DNA of 64,000 nt from Nomia melanderi (Eukaryota; Arthropoda; Insecta; Hymenoptera; Halictidae), in the NCBI RefSeq assembly GCF_051020985.1, contig NW_027475140.1, positions 1,178,001 through 1,242,000 on the forward strand, read 5' to 3'. A model generated the notes under the pieces. It was given only the letters and a program-made list of their open reading frames with translations. It was not told the origin of the DNA and ran no database searches. The position numbers were made by a program, and so were the translations under genes. This document shows, one piece after another, positions 23,901 to 36,990 of this stretch. Position 1 is the first letter of the stretch, and each line of letters starts with the position of its first letter.

Positions 23901-25809
23901 ATTTTTCCCTGACCCTGAGTGTCCGGCCCCATGAGACGGTGGTTTTCTCGGCCCCTGGTGGTCCGAGGTCGTTCCCGCTGCACAGATTCATGCGCCAGGG
24001 CCTCCTGCAGATAATTCACTTTGGTTTATTGCGCTATCTCTAATAGCGCCCGAGATATCACCAGATATATATTGGATTTTTCCCTGACCCTGAGTGTCCG
24101 GCCCCATGAGACTGCGGTTTTCTCGGCCCCTGGTGGTCCGAGGTCGTTCCCGCTGCACACATTCATGCGCCAGGGCCTCCTGCAGATAATTCACTATGGT
24201 TTATTGCGCTATCTCTAATAGCACCCGAGATATCACCAGATATATATTGGATTTTGCCCTGACCCTGAGTGTCCGGCCCCATGAGACTGTGGTTTTCTCG
24301 GCCCCTGGTGGTCCGAGGTCGTTCCCGCTGCACAGATTCATGCGCCAGGGCCTCCTACAGACAATGCACTTTGATTTATTGCGCTATCTGTTATAGCACC
24401 CGAGATATCACCTGATATATATTGGATTTTACCCTGACCCTGAGTGTCCGGCCCCATGAGACGGTCGTTGTCTCGGCCCCTGGAGGTCCGACGACGATCC
24501 CGCTGCACAGATTCATGCGCCAGGGCCTCCTACAGGTAATGCACTTTGATTTGTTGCGCTATCTGTAATAGCACCCGAGATATCACCAGATATATATTGG
24601 ATTTTTCACTGACCCTGAGTGACCGGCCCCATGAGACGGTAGTTTTCTCGGCCCCTGATGGTCCGAGGTCGTTCCCGCTGCACAGAATCATGCGCCAGGG
24701 CCTCCTGCAGATAATTCACTTTGGTTTATTGCGCTATCTCTAATAGCACCCGAGTTATCACCAGATATATATTGGATTTTCCCCTGACCCTGAGTGTCCG
24801 GCCCCATGAGACTGTGGTTTTCTCGGCCCCTGGTGGTCCGAGGTCGTTCCCGCTGCACAGATTCATGCGCCAGGGCCTCCTGCAGATAATTCACTTTGGT
24901 TTATTGCGCTATCTCTAATAGCACCCGAGATATCACCAGATATATATTGGATTTTCCCCTGACCGTGAGTGTCCGGCCCCATGAGACTGTGGTTTTCTCG
25001 GCCCCTGGTGGTCCGAGGTCGTTCCCGCTGCACAGATTCATGCGCCAGGGCCTCCTGCAGATAATTCACTTTGGTTTATTGCGCTATCTCTAATAGCACC
25101 CGACATATCACCAGATATATATTGGATTTTCCCCTGACCCTGAGTGTCCGGCCCCATGAGACTGTGGTTTTCTCGGCCGCTGGTGGTCCGAGGTCGTTCC
25201 CGTTGCACAGATTCATGCGCCAGGGCCTCCTGCAGATAATTCTCTTTGGTTTATTGCGCTATCTCCAATAGCACCCGAGATATCACCAGATATATATTGG
25301 ATTTTTCACTGACCCTGAGCGTCCGGCCCCATGAGACGGTCGTTTTCTCGGCCCCTGGTGGTCCGAGGTCGTTCCCGCTGCACAGGTTCATGCGCCAGGG
25401 TCTCCTACAGACAATGCACTTTGATTTATTGCGCTATCTGTAATAGCACCCGAGATATCACCACATATATATTGGATTTTTCACTGACCCTGAGTGTCCG
25501 GCCCCATGAGACGGTGGTTTTCTCGGTCCCTGGTGTTCCGAGGTCGTTCCCGCTGCACAGACTCATGCGCCAGGGCCTCCTACAGACAATGCACATTGAT
25601 TTATTGCGCTATCTCTAACAGCACCCGAGATATCACCAGATATATATTGGATTTTCCCCTGACCCTGAGTGTCCGGCCCCATGAGACTGTGGTTTTCTCG
25701 GCCCCTGGTGGTCCGAGGTCGTTCCCGTTGCACAGATTCATGCGCCAGGGACTCCTGCAGATAATTCACTTTGGTTTATTGCGCTATCTCTAATAGCACC
25801 CGAGATATA
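20925..25809 (+). repeat. Intermediate zone: mosaic of earlier blocks
   Basis: Contains a third copy of part of the 13-14 kb block (about 21,317-22,080), a copy of 14.19-14.59 kb at 23,292-23,692, and a copy of 18,066 to about 18,700 at 23,492 to about 24,126 (spacing 5,426) with its XhoI marker. From about 24.5 kb the units approach the homogenised zone, and 24,546-25,268 resembles 33,644-34,190. Confidence 0.75.
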
Positions 25810-28800
25810 ACCAGATATATATTGGATTTTTCACTGACCCTGAGCGTCCGGCCCCATGAGACGGTCGTTTTCTCGGCCCCTGGTGGTCCGAGGTCGTTCC
25901 CGCTGCACAGGTTCATGCGCCAGGGTCTCCTACAGACAATGCACTTTGATTTATTGCGCTATCTGTAATAGCACCCGAGATATCACCAGATCTATATTGG
26001 ATTTTCCCCTGACCCTCAGTATCCGGCCCCATGAGACGGTAGTTTTCTCGGCCCCTGGTTATCCGAGGTCGTTCCCGCTGCACAGATTCATGCGCCAGGG
26101 CCTCCTGCAGATAATTCACTTTGGTTTATTGCGCTATCTCTAATAGCACCCGAGATATCACCAGATATATATTGGATTTTACCCTGACCCTGAGTGTCCG
26201 GCCCCATGAGACTGTGCTTTTCTCGGCCCCTGGTGGTCCGAGGTCGTTCCCGCTGCCCAGATTAATGCGCCAGGACCTCCTACAGACAATGCACTTTGAT
26301 TTATTGTGCTATCTGTAATAGCACCCGACATATCACCAGATATATATTGGATTTTACCCTGACCCTGAGTGTCCGGCCCCATGAGACGGTCGTTGTCTTG
26401 GCCCCTGGCGGTCCGAGGACGTCCCCGCTGCACAGATTCATGCGCCAGGGCCTCCTACAGGTAATGCACTTTGATTTATTGTGCTATCTGTAATAGCGCC
26501 CGAGATATCACCAGATCTATATTGGATTTTCCCCTGACCCTGAGTGTCCGGCCCCATGAGACTGTGGTTTTCTCGGCCCCTGGTGGTCCGAGGTCGTTCC
26601 CGTTGCACAGATTCATGCGCCAGGGCCTCCTGCAGATAATTCACTTTGGTTTATTGCGCTATCTGTTATAGCACCCGAGATATCACCAGATCTATATTGG
26701 ATTTTCCCCTGACCCTGAGTGTCCGACCCCATGAGACTGTGGTTTTCTCGGCCCCTGGTGGTCCGAGGTCGTTCCCGTTGCACAGATTCATGCGCCAGGG
26801 ACTCCTGCAGATAATTCACTTTGGTTTATTGCGCTATCTCTAATAGCACCCGAGATATCACCAGATATATATTGGATTTTTCACTGACCCTGAGCGTCCG
26901 GCCCCATGAGACGGTCGTTTTCTCGGCCCCTGGTGGTCCGAGGACGTTCCCGCTGCACAGGTTCATGCGCCAGGGTCTCCTACAGACAATGCACTTTGAT
27001 TTATTGCGCTATCTGTAATAGCACCCGAGACATCACCAGATCTATATTGGATTTTCCCCTGACCCTGAGTATCCGGCCCCATGAGACGGTAGTTTTCTCG
27101 GTCCCTGGTGATCCGAGGTCGTTCCCGCTGCACAGATTCATGCGCCAGGGCCTCCTGCAGATAATTCACTTTGGTTTATTGCGCTATCTCTAATAGCACC
27201 CGAGATATCACCAGATATATATTGGATTTTCCCCTGACCCTGAGTGCCCGGCCCCATGAGACTGTGGTTTTCTCGGCCCCTGGTGGTCCGAGGTCGTTCC
27301 CGCTGCACAGATTCATGCGCCAGGGCCTCCTACAGACAATGCACTTTGATTTATTGCGCTATCTGTAATAGCACCCGAGATATCAGCAGATATATATTGG
27401 ATTTTTCACTGACCCTGAGTGTCCGGCCCCATGAGACGGTCGTTGTCTCGTCCCCTGGAGGGCCGAGGACGTTCCCGCTGCACAGATTCATGCGCCAGGG
27501 CCTCCTACAGGTAATGCACTTTGATTTATTGCGCTATCTGTAATAGCAGCCGAGATATCACCAGATCTATATTGGATTTTCCCCTGACCCTGAGTGTCCG
27601 GCCCCATGAGACTGTGGTTTTCTCGGCCCCTGGTGGTCCGAGGACGTTCCCGTTGCACAGATTCATGCGCAAGGGCCTCCTGCAGATAATTCACTTTGGT
27701 TTATTGCGCTATCTGTAATAGCACCCGAGATATCACCAGATCTATATTGGATTTTCCCCTGACCCTGAGTGTCCGGCCCCATGAGACTGTGGTTTTCTCG
27801 GCCCCTGGTGGTCCGGGGTCGTTCCCGTTGCACAGATTCATGCGCCAGGGCCTCCTGCAGATAATTCACTTTGGTTTATTGCTCTATCTGTAATAGCACC
27901 CGAGATATCACCAGATATATATTGGATTTTCCCCTGACCCTGAGTGTCCGGCCCCATGAGACTGTGGTTTTCTCGGCCCCTGGTGGTCCGAGGTCGTTCC
28001 CGCTGCACAGATTCATGCGCCAGGACCTCCTACAGACAATGCACTTTGATTTATTGCGCTATCTGTAATAGCACCCGACATATCACCAGATATATATTGG
28101 ATTTTACCCTGACCCTGAGTGTCCGGCCCCATGTGACGGTCGTTGTCTTGGCCCCTGGCGGTCCGAGGACGTCCCCGCTGCACAGATTCATGCGCCAGGG
28201 CCTCCTACAGGTAATGCACTTTGATTTATTGTGCTATCTGTAATAGCGCCCGAGATATCACCAGATCTATATTGGATTTTCCCCTGACCCTGAGTGTCCG
28301 GCCCCATGAGACTGTGGTTTTCTCGGCCCCTGGTGGTCCGAGGTCGTTCCCGTTGCACAGATTCATGCGCCAGGGCCTCCTGCAGATAATTCACTTTGGT
28401 TTATTGCGCTATCTGTTATAGCACCCGAGATATCACCAGATCTATATTGGATTTTCCCCTGACCCTGAGTGTCCGACCCCATGAGACTGTGGTTTTCTCG
28501 GCCCCTGGTGGTCCGAGGTCGTTCCCGTTGCACAGATTCATGCGCCAGGGACTCCTGCAGATAATTCACTTTGGTTTATTGCGCTATCTCTAATAGCACC
28601 CGAGATATCACCAGATATATATTGGATTTTTCACTGACCCTGATCGTCCGGCCCCATGAGACGGTCGTTTTCTCGGCCCCTGGTGGTCCGAGGTCGTTCC
28701 CGCTGCACAGGTTCATGCGCCAGGGTCTCCTACAGACAATGCACTTTGATTTATTGCGCTATCTGTAATAGCACCCGAGACATCACCAGATCTATATTGG

Positions 28801-29017
28801 ATTTTCCCCTGACCCTGAGTATCCGGCCCCATGAGACGGTAGTTTTCTCGGCCCCTGGTGATCCGAGGTCGTTCCCGTTGCACAGATTCATGCGCAAGGG
28901 CCTCCTGCAGATAATTCACTTTGGCTTATTGCGCTATCTCTAATAGCACCCGAGATATCACCAGATATATATTGGATTTTTCACTGACCCTGAGCGTCCG
29001 GCCCCATGAGACTGTGG

Positions 29018-29024
29018 TTTCTCG
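29018..29024 (+). other. 174-bp marker unit of module X (first of seven)
   Basis: GTGGTTTCTCGG replaces GTGGTTTTCTCGG. The same deletion recurs near 36,366, 38,115, 39,515 and 55,785, and with one further change near 49,838 (GTGGTTCTTCGG) and 53,686 (GTGGTTCCTCGG). Together they mark seven copies of the same X-module unit. Confidence 0.85.
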
Positions 29025-29865
29025 GCCCCTGGTGGTCCGGGGTCGTTCCCGTTGCACAGATTCATGCGCCAGGGCCTCCTGCAGATAATTCACTTTGGCT
29101 TATTGCGCTATCTCTAATAGCACCCGAGATATCACCAGATATATATTGGATTTTTCACTGACCCTGAGCGTCCGGCCCCATGAGACTGTGGTTTTCTCGG
29201 CCCCTGGTGGTCCGAGGTCGTTCCCGCTGCACAGATTCATGCGCCAGGGCCTCCTACAGACAATGCACTTTGATTTATTGCGCTATCTGTAATAGCACCC
29301 GAGATATCACCAGATATATATTGGATTTTTCCCCGACCCTGAGTGTCCGGCCCCATGAGACGGTGGTTCTCTCGGCCGCTGGTGGTCCGAGGTCGTTCCC
29401 GCTGGCCAGATTCATGCGCCAGGGCCTCCTACAGACAATGCACTTTGATGTATTGCGCTATCTGTAATAGCACCCGAGATATCACCAGATATATATTGGA
29501 TTTTTCACTGACCCTGAGTGTCCGGCCCCATGAGACGGTCGTTTTCTCGGCCCCTGGTGGTCCGAGGTCGTTCCCGCTGCACAGATTCATGCGCCAGGGC
29601 CTCCTGCAGATAATTCACTTTGGTTTATTGCGCTATCTATAATAGCACCTGAGATATCACCAGATATATATTGGATTTTACCCTGACCCTGAGAGTCCGG
29701 CCCCATGAGACTGTGCTTTTCTCGGCCCCTGGTGGTCCGAGGTCGTTCCCGCTGCACAGATTCATGCGCCAGGGCCTCCTACAGACAATGCACTTTGATT
29801 TATTGCGCTATCTGTAATAGCACCCGAGATATCACCAGATCTATATTGGATTTTCCCCTGACCCT

Positions 29866-29874
29866 GAGTGCCGG
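29866..29874 (+). other. 174-bp marker unit with GAGTGCCGG (first of six)
   Basis: CTGAGTGCCGGCCCC replaces CTGAGTGTCCGGCCCC. It recurs near 50,690, 54,537, 56,635, 60,134 and 61,533. It causes a longer open frame (153 codons) in four of its copies, with no sign of coding. Confidence 0.85.
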
Positions 29875-30153
29875 CCCCATGAGACTGTGGTTTTCTCGGC
29901 CCCTGGTGGTCCGGGGTCGTTCCCGTTGCACACATTCATGCGCCAGGGCCTCCTACAGACAATGCACTTTGATTTATTGCGCTATCTGTAATAGCACCCG
30001 AGATATCACCAGATATATATTGGATTTTTCCCTGACCCTGAGTGTCCGGCCCAATGAGACGGTGGATGTCTCGGCCCCTGATGGTCCGAGATCGTTCCCG
30101 CTGCACAGATTCATGCGCCAGGGCCTCCTGCAGATAATTCCCTTTGGCTTATT

Positions 30154-30172
30154 GCGCTATCTCTAATAGCGC
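30154..30172 (+). other. Perfect seven-base version of inverted repeat 1
   Basis: GCGCTAT-CTCTA-ATAGCGC: the A to G change after ATAGC extends the stem to seven bases. The same form recurs in CTCTAATAGCGCCC units near 8,990, 18,618, 19,144, 24,045, 31,568, 40,316, 41,715, 56,934, 58,333, 60,608 and 62,006. Confidence 0.75.
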
Positions 30173-32369
30173 CCGAGATATCACCAGATATATATTGGAT
30201 TTTTCCCTGACCCTGAGTGTCCGGCCCCATGAGACTGCGGTTTTCTCGGCCCCTGCTGGTCCGAGGTCGTTCCCGCTGCACACATTCATGCGCCAGGGCC
30301 TCCTACAGACAATGCACTTTGATTTATTGCGCTATCTGTTATAGCACCCGAGATATCACCAGATATATATTGGATTTTACCCTAACCCTGAGTGTCCGGC
30401 CCCATGAGACGGTCGTTGTCTCGGCCCCTGGAGGTCCGAGGACGTTCCCGCTGCACAGATTCATGCGCCAGGGCCTCCTACAGGTAATGCACTTTGATTT
30501 ATTGCGCTATCTGTAATAGCACCCGAGATATCACCAGATCTATATTGGATTTTCCACTGACCCTGAGTGTCCGGCCCCATGAGACTGTGGTTTTCTCGGC
30601 CCCTGGTGGTCCGAGGACGTTCCCGTTGCACAGATTCATGCGCAAGGGCCTCCTGCAGATAATTCACTTTGGTTTATTGCGCTATCTGTAATAGCACCCG
30701 AGATATCACCAGATCTATATTGGATTTTCCCCTGACCCTGAGTGTCCGGCCCCATGAGTCTGTGGTTTTCTCGGCCCCTGGTTGTCCGGGGTCGTTCCCG
30801 TTGCGCAGATTCATGCGCCAGGGCCCCCTGCAGATAATTCACTTTGGTTTATTGCGCTATCTCTAATAGCACCCGAGATATCACCAGATATATATTGGAT
30901 TTTTCACTGACCCTGAGCGTCCGGCCCCATGAGACGGTCGTTTTCTCGGCCCCTGGTGGTCCGAGGTCGTTCCCGCTGCACAGGTTCATGCGCCAGGGTC
31001 TCCTACAGACAATGCACTTTGATTTATTGCGCTATCTGTAATAGCACCCGAGATATCACCACATATATATTGGATTTTTCACTGACCCTGAGTGTCCGGC
31101 CCCATGAGACGGTGGTTTTCTCGGTCCCTGGTGTTCCGAGGTCGTTCCCGCTGCACAGATTCATGCGCCAGGGCCTCCTACAGACAATGCACTTTGATTT
31201 ATTGCGCTATCTCTAATAGCACCCGAGATATCACCAGATATATATTGGATTTTTCCCTGACCCTGAGTGTCCGGCCCCATGAGACGGTGGTTTTCTCGGC
31301 CCCTGGTGGTCCGCGGTCGTTCCCGCTGCACAGATTCATGCGCCAGGGCCTCCTGCAGATAATTCACTTTCGTTTATTGCGCTATCTCTAATAGCACCCG
31401 AGATATCACCAGATATATATTGGATTTTTCCCTTACCCTGAGTGTCCGGCCCCATGAGACGGTGGTTTTCTCGGCCCCTGGTGGTCCTAGGTCGTTCCCG
31501 CTGCACAGATGCATGCGCCAGGGCCTCCTGCAGATAATTCCCTTTGGCTTATTGCGCTATCTCTAATAGCGCCCGAGATATCACCAGATATATATTGGAT
31601 TTTTCCCTGACCCTGAGTGTCCGGCCCCATGAGACTGCGGTTTTCTCGGCCCCTGGTGGTCCGAGGTCGTTCCCGCTGCACACATTCATGCGCCAGAGCC
31701 TCCTACAGGCAATGCACTTTGATTTATTGCTCTATCTGTAATAGCACCCGAGATATCACCAGATATATATTGGATTTTCCCCTGACCCTGAGTGTCCGGC
31801 CCCATGAGACTGTGGTTTTCTCGGCCCCTGGTGGTCCGAGGTCGTTCACGCTGCACGGATTCATGCGCCAGGGCCTCCTACAGACAATGCACTTTGATTT
31901 ATTGCGCTATCTGTAATAGCACCCGAGATATCACCAGATATATATTGGATTTTTCCCTGACCCTGAGTTCTCGGCCCCATGAGACTGTGGTTTTCTCGGC
32001 CCCTGGTGGTCCGAGGTCGTTCCCGCTGCACAGATTCATGCGCCAGGGCCTCCTACAGACAATTCACTTTGATTTATTGCGCTATCTGTAATAGCACACG
32101 AGATATCACCAGATATATATTGTATTTTACCCTGACCATGAGGGTCCGGCCCCATGAGACTGTGGTTTTTTCGGCCCCTGGTGGTCCGACGTCGTTCCCG
32201 CTGCACAGATTCATGCGCCAGGGCCTCCTACAGACAATGCACTTTGATTTATTGCGCTATCTGTAATAGCACCCGAGATATCACCAGATATATATTGGAT
32301 TTTACCCTGACCCTGAGTGTCCGGCCCCATGAGACGGTGGTTGTCTCGGCCCCAGGAGGTTCGAGGACG

Positions 32370-32382
32370 TTCCCGCTTTCAC
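32370..32382 (+). other. 176-bp marker unit at the end of module M
   Basis: CGCTTTCACAG here and CGCTTGCACAG near 42,525 and 59,142, replacing CGCTGCACAG. The insertion is shared by all three M copies. The T or G at the next position separates copy 1 from the other two. Confidence 0.85.
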
Positions 32383-32430
32383 AGATTCATGCGCCAGGGC
32401 ATCCTGCAGATAATTCACTTTGGTTTATTG

Positions 32431-33426
32431 CGCTATCTCTGATAGCACCCGAGATATCACCAGATATATATTGGATTTTCCCCTGACCCTGAGTGTCCGG
32501 CCCCATGAGACTGTGGTTTTCTCGGCCCCTGGTGGTCCGAGGTCGTTCACGCTGCACGGATTCATGCGCCAGGGCCTCCTACAGACAATGCACTTTGATT
32601 TATTGCGCTATCTGTAATAGCACCCGAGATATCAGCAGATATATATTGGATTTTTCACTGACCCTGAGTGTCCGGCCCCATGAGACGGTCGTTTTCTCGG
32701 CCCCTGGTGGTCCGAGGTCGTTCCCGCTGCACACATTCATGCGCCAGGGCCTCCTGCAGATAATTCACTTTGGTTTATTGCGCTATCTCTAATAGCACCC
32801 GAGATATCACCAGATATATATTGGATTTTCCCCTGACCCTGAGTGTCCGGCCCCATGAGACTGTGGTTTTCTCGGCCCCTGGTGGTCCGAGGTCGTTCCC
32901 GCTGTACAGATACATGCGCCAGGGCCTCCTACAGACAATGCACTTTGATTTATTGCGCTATCTGTAATAGCACCCGAGATATCACCAGATATATATTGGA
33001 TTTTTCACTGACCCTGAGTGTCCGGCCCCATGAGACGGTCGTTTTCTCGGCCCCTGGTGGTCCGAGGTCGTTCCCGCTGCACAGATTCATGCGCCAGGGC
33101 CTCCTGCAGATAATTCACTTTGGTTTATTGCGCTATCTCTGATAGCACCCGAGATATCACCAGATATATATTGGATTTTCCCCTGACCCTGAGTGTCCGG
33201 CCCCATGAGACTGTGGTTTTCTCCGCCCCTGGTGGTCCGAGGTCGTTCCCGCTGCACAGATTCATGCGCCAGGGCCTCCTACAGACAATGCACTTTGATT
33301 TATTGCGCTATCTCTAATAGCACCCGAGATATCACCAGATATATATTGGATTTTCCCTGACCCTGAGTGTCCGGCCCAATGAGACTGTGGTTTTCTCGGC
33401 CCCTGGTGGTCCGAGGTCGTTCCCGC
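32431..33426 (+). repeat. Link segment between M and Y
   Basis: Units related to 21.3-21.7 kb and 43.3-43.9 kb, including CTGTACAGATACATG and a 174-bp unit (GGATTTTCCCTGACC with GGCCCAATGAG) near 33,355. The same 174-bp marker recurs near 21,283, 43,502 and 45,776. Confidence 0.75.
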
Positions 33427-35300
33427 TGCACAGATTCATGCGCCAGGGCCTCCTGCAGATAATTCACTTTGGTTTATTGCGCTATCTCTGATAGCACCCG
33501 AGATATCACCAGATATATATTGGATTTTCCCCTGACCCTGAATGTCCGGCCCCATGAGACTGTGGTTTTCTCGGCCCCTGGTGGTCCGAGGTCGTTCCCG
33601 CTGCACAGATTCATGCGCCAGGGCCTCCTGCAGATAATTCACTTTGATTTATTGCGCTATCTGTAATAGCACCCGAGATATCACCAGATATATATTGGAT
33701 TTTTCACTGACCCTGAGTGACCGGCCCCATGAGACGGTCGTTTTCTCGGCCCCTGATGGTCCGAGGTCGTTCCCGCTGCACAGAATCATGCGCCAGGGCC
33801 TCCTGCAGATAATTCACTTTGGTTTATTGCGCTATCTCTAATAGCACCCGAGTTATCACCAGATATATATTGGATATTCCCCTGACCGTGAGTGTCCGGC
33901 CCCATGAGACTGTGGTTTTCTCGGCCCCTGGTGGTCCGAGGTCGTTCCCGCTGCACAGATTCATGCGCCAGGGCCTTTTGCAGATAATTCACTTTGGTTT
34001 ATTGCGCTATCTCTAATAGCACCCGAGATATCACCAGATATATATTGGATTTTCCCCTGACCCTGAGTGTCCGGCCCCATGAGACTGTGGTTTTCTCGGC
34101 CCCTGGTGGTCCGAGGTCGTTCCCGCTGCACAGATTCATGCGCCAGGGCCTCCTGCAGATAATTCTCTTTGGTTTATTGCGCTATCTCCAATAGCACCCG
34201 AGATATCACCAGATATATATTGGATTTTTCACTGACCCTGAGCGGCCGGCCCCATGAGACGGTCGTTTTCTCGGCCCCTGGTGGTCCGAGGTCGTTCCCG
34301 CTGCACAGGTTCATGCGCCAGGGTCTCCTACAGACAATGCACTTTGATTTATTGCGCTATCTGTAATAGCACCCGAGATATCACCAGATCTATATTGGAT
34401 TTTCCCCTGACCCTCAGTATCCGGCCCCATGAGACGGTAGTTTTCTCGGCCCCTGGTGATCCGAGGTCGTTCCCACTGCACAGATTCATGCGCCAGGGCC
34501 TCCTGCAGATAATTCACTTTGGTTTATTGCGCTATCTCTAATAGCACCCGAGATATCACCAGATATATACTGGATTTTCCCCTGACCCTGAGTGTCCGGC
34601 CCCATGAGACTGTGGTTTTCTCGGCCCCTGGTGGTCCGAGGTCGTTCCCGCTGCACAGATTCATCCGCCAGGGCCTCCTACAGACAATGCACTTTGATTT
34701 ATTGCGCTATCTGTAATAGCACCCGAGATATCACCAGATATATATTGGATTTTTCACTGACCCTGAGTGTCCGGCCCCATGAGACGGTGGTTGTCTCGGC
34801 CCCTGGGGGTCCGAGTACGTTCCCGCTGCAAAGATTCATGCGCCAGGGCCTCCTGCAGATAATTCACTTTGATTTATTGCGCTATCTGTAATAGCACCCG
34901 AGATATCACCAGATATATATTGGATTTTTCACTGACCCTGAGCGTCCGGCCCCATGAGACGGTCGTTTTCTCGGGCCCTGGTGTTCCGAGGTGGTTCCCG
35001 CTGCACAGGTTCATGCGCCAGGGCCTCCTACAGACAATGCACTTTGATTTATTGCGCTATCTGTAATAGCACCCGAGATATCAGCAGATATATATTGGAT
35101 TTTTCACTGACCCTGAGTGTCCGGCCCCATGAGACGGTCGTTTTCTCGGCCCCTGGTGGTCCGAGGTCGTTCCCGCTGCACACATTCATGCGCCAGGGCC
35201 TCCTGCAGATAATTCACTTCGGTTTATTGCGCTATCTCTAATAGCACCCGAGATATCACCAGATATATATTGGATTTTCCCCTGACCCTGAGTGTCCGGC
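33427..35300 (+). repeat. Module Y, partial copy
   Basis: Matches 43,749-45,622 at 10,322 bp (59 x 175 - 3). Markers in order are GAGTTATCACC with GGATATTCCCC and GACCGTGAG, GGGCCTTTTGCAG, CTCCAATAGC, CCCTCAGTATCC, ATATACTGG, ATTCATCCGCC, GGGGGTCCGAGTACG and CTCGGGCCCTGGTGTTCC. Confidence 0.85.
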
Positions 35301-36990
35301 CCCATGAGACTGTGGTTTTCTCGGCCCCTGGTGGTCCGAGGTCGTTCCCGCTGCACAGATTCATGCGCCAGGACCTCCTACAGACAATGCACTTTGATTT
35401 ATTGCGCTATCTGTAATAGCACCCGACATATCACCAGATATATATTGGATTTTACCCTGACCCTGAGTGTCCGGCCCCATGTGACGGTCGTTGTCTTGGC
35501 CCCTGGCGGTCCGAGGACGTCCCCGCTGCACAGATTCATGCGCCAGGGCCTCCTACAGGTAATGCACTTTGATTTATTGTGCTATCTGTAATAGCGCCCG
35601 AGATATCACCAGATCTATATTGGATTTTCCCCTGACCCTGAGTGTCCGGCCCCATGAGACTGTGGTTTTCTCGGCCCCTGGTGGTCCGAGGTCGTTCCCG
35701 TTGCACAGATTCATGCGCCAGGGCCTCCTGCAGATAATTCACTTTGGTTTATTGCGCTATCTGTTATAGCACCCGAGATATCACCAGATCTATATTGGAT
35801 TTTCCCCTGACCCTGAGTGTCCGACCCCATGAGACTGTGGTTTTCTCGGCCCCTGGTGGTCCGAGGTCGTTCCCGTTGCACAGATTCATGCGCCAGGGAC
35901 TCCTGCAGATAATTCACTTTGGTTTATTGCGCTATCTCTAATAGCACCCGAGATATCACCAGATATATATTGGATTTTTCACTGACCCTGAGCGTCCGGC
36001 CCCATGAGACGGTCGTTTTCTCGGCCCCTGGTGGTCCGAGGTCGTTCCCGCTGCACAGGTTCATGCGCCAGGGTCTCCTACAGACAATGCACTTTGATTT
36101 ATTGCGCTATCTGTAATAGCACCCGAGACATCACCAGATCTATATTGGATTTTCCCCTGACCCTGAGTATCCGGCCCCATGAGACGGTAGTTTTCTCGGC
36201 CCCTGGTGATCCGAGGTCGTTCCCGTTGCACAGATTCATGCGCAAGGGCCTCCTGCAGATAATTCACTTTGGCTTATTGCGCTATCTCTAATAGCACCCG
36301 AGATATCACCAGATATATATTGGATTTTTCACTGACCCTGAGCGTCCGGCCCCATGAGACTGTGGTTTCTCGGCCCCTGGTGGTCCGGGGTCGTTCCCGT
36401 TGCACAGATTCATGCGCCAGGGCCTCCTGCAGATAATTCACTTTGGCTTATTGCGCTATCTCTAATAGCACCCGAGATATCACCAGATATATATTGGATT
36501 TTTCACTGACCCTGAGCGTCCGGCCCCATGAGACTGTGGTTTTCTCGGCCCCTGGTGGTCCGAGGTCGTTCCCGCTGCACAGATTCATGCGCCAGGGCCT
36601 CCTACAGACAATGCACTTTGATTTATTGCGCTATCTGTAATAGCACCCGAGATATCACCAGATATATATTGGATTTTTCCCCGACCCTGAGTGTCCGGCC
36701 CCATGAGACGGTGGTTCTCTCGGCCGCTGGTGGTCCGAGGTCGTTCCCGCTGGCCAGATTCATGCGCCAGGGCCTCCTACAGACAATGCACTTTGATGTG
36801 TTGCGCTATCTGTAATAGCACCCGAGATGTCACCAGATATATATTGGATTTTTCACTGACCCTGAGTGTCCGGCCCCATGAGACGGTGGTTCTCTCGGCC
36901 GCTGGTGGTCCGAGGTCGTTCCCGCTGCACACATTCATGCGCCAGGGCCTCCTGCAGATAATTCACTTCGGTTTATTGCGCTATCTCTAA
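35301..36990 (+). repeat. Module X, full ten-unit copy (1,749 bp)
   Basis: Ten units with one 174-bp marker give a period of 1,749. The next copies start at about 36,990 and 38,389. Markers are CATGTGACGG, GTCTTGGCC, ATTGTGCTATC with AATAGCGCCC, CTGTTATAGC, GTCCGACCCC, CAGGTTCATG, GAGACATCACC, GAGTATCCGG and GGTTTCTCGG. It also matches 27,953 to about 29,535 at 7,348 bp. Confidence 0.9.

Larger units (their letters stand above)
25810..29930 (+). repeat. Block P copy 1, about 4.1 kb (pairs with 46629-50749)
   Basis: Matches 46,629-50,749 at 20,819 bp (119 x 175 - 6), nearly identical throughout, including matching 174-bp units at 29,020 and 29,870. Inside it, about 26,300-28,020 is repeated at 28,050-29,770 in part with a 1,750-bp (ten-unit) spacing, so it holds one and a half X modules. 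Confidence 0.9.
29975..32430 (+). repeat. Module M copy 1, about 14 units
   Basis: About 2.46 kb, found again at 40,122-42,577 (spacing 10,147) and 56,740-59,195 (spacing 26,765). Markers in order are GGATGTCTCGG, a subtype C unit (31,486), GAGTTCTCGGCCCC, CATGAGGGTCCGG, TTTTTTCGGCC, CCAGGAGGTTCGAGG and an inserted base at CGCTT(T/G)CACAG. Together with the preceding X sequence it makes the 4.66-kb copy shared by 27,775-32,430 and 54,540-59,195. Confidence 0.9.

Noticed and set aside
29705..30166. 153-codon open frames here and at 56470-56931, 59970-60431 and 61369-61830
   Set aside because: Each spans a 174-bp unit, where the lost base shifts the frame past a stop. The translated sequence is satellite, with no start context or protein family I recognise.
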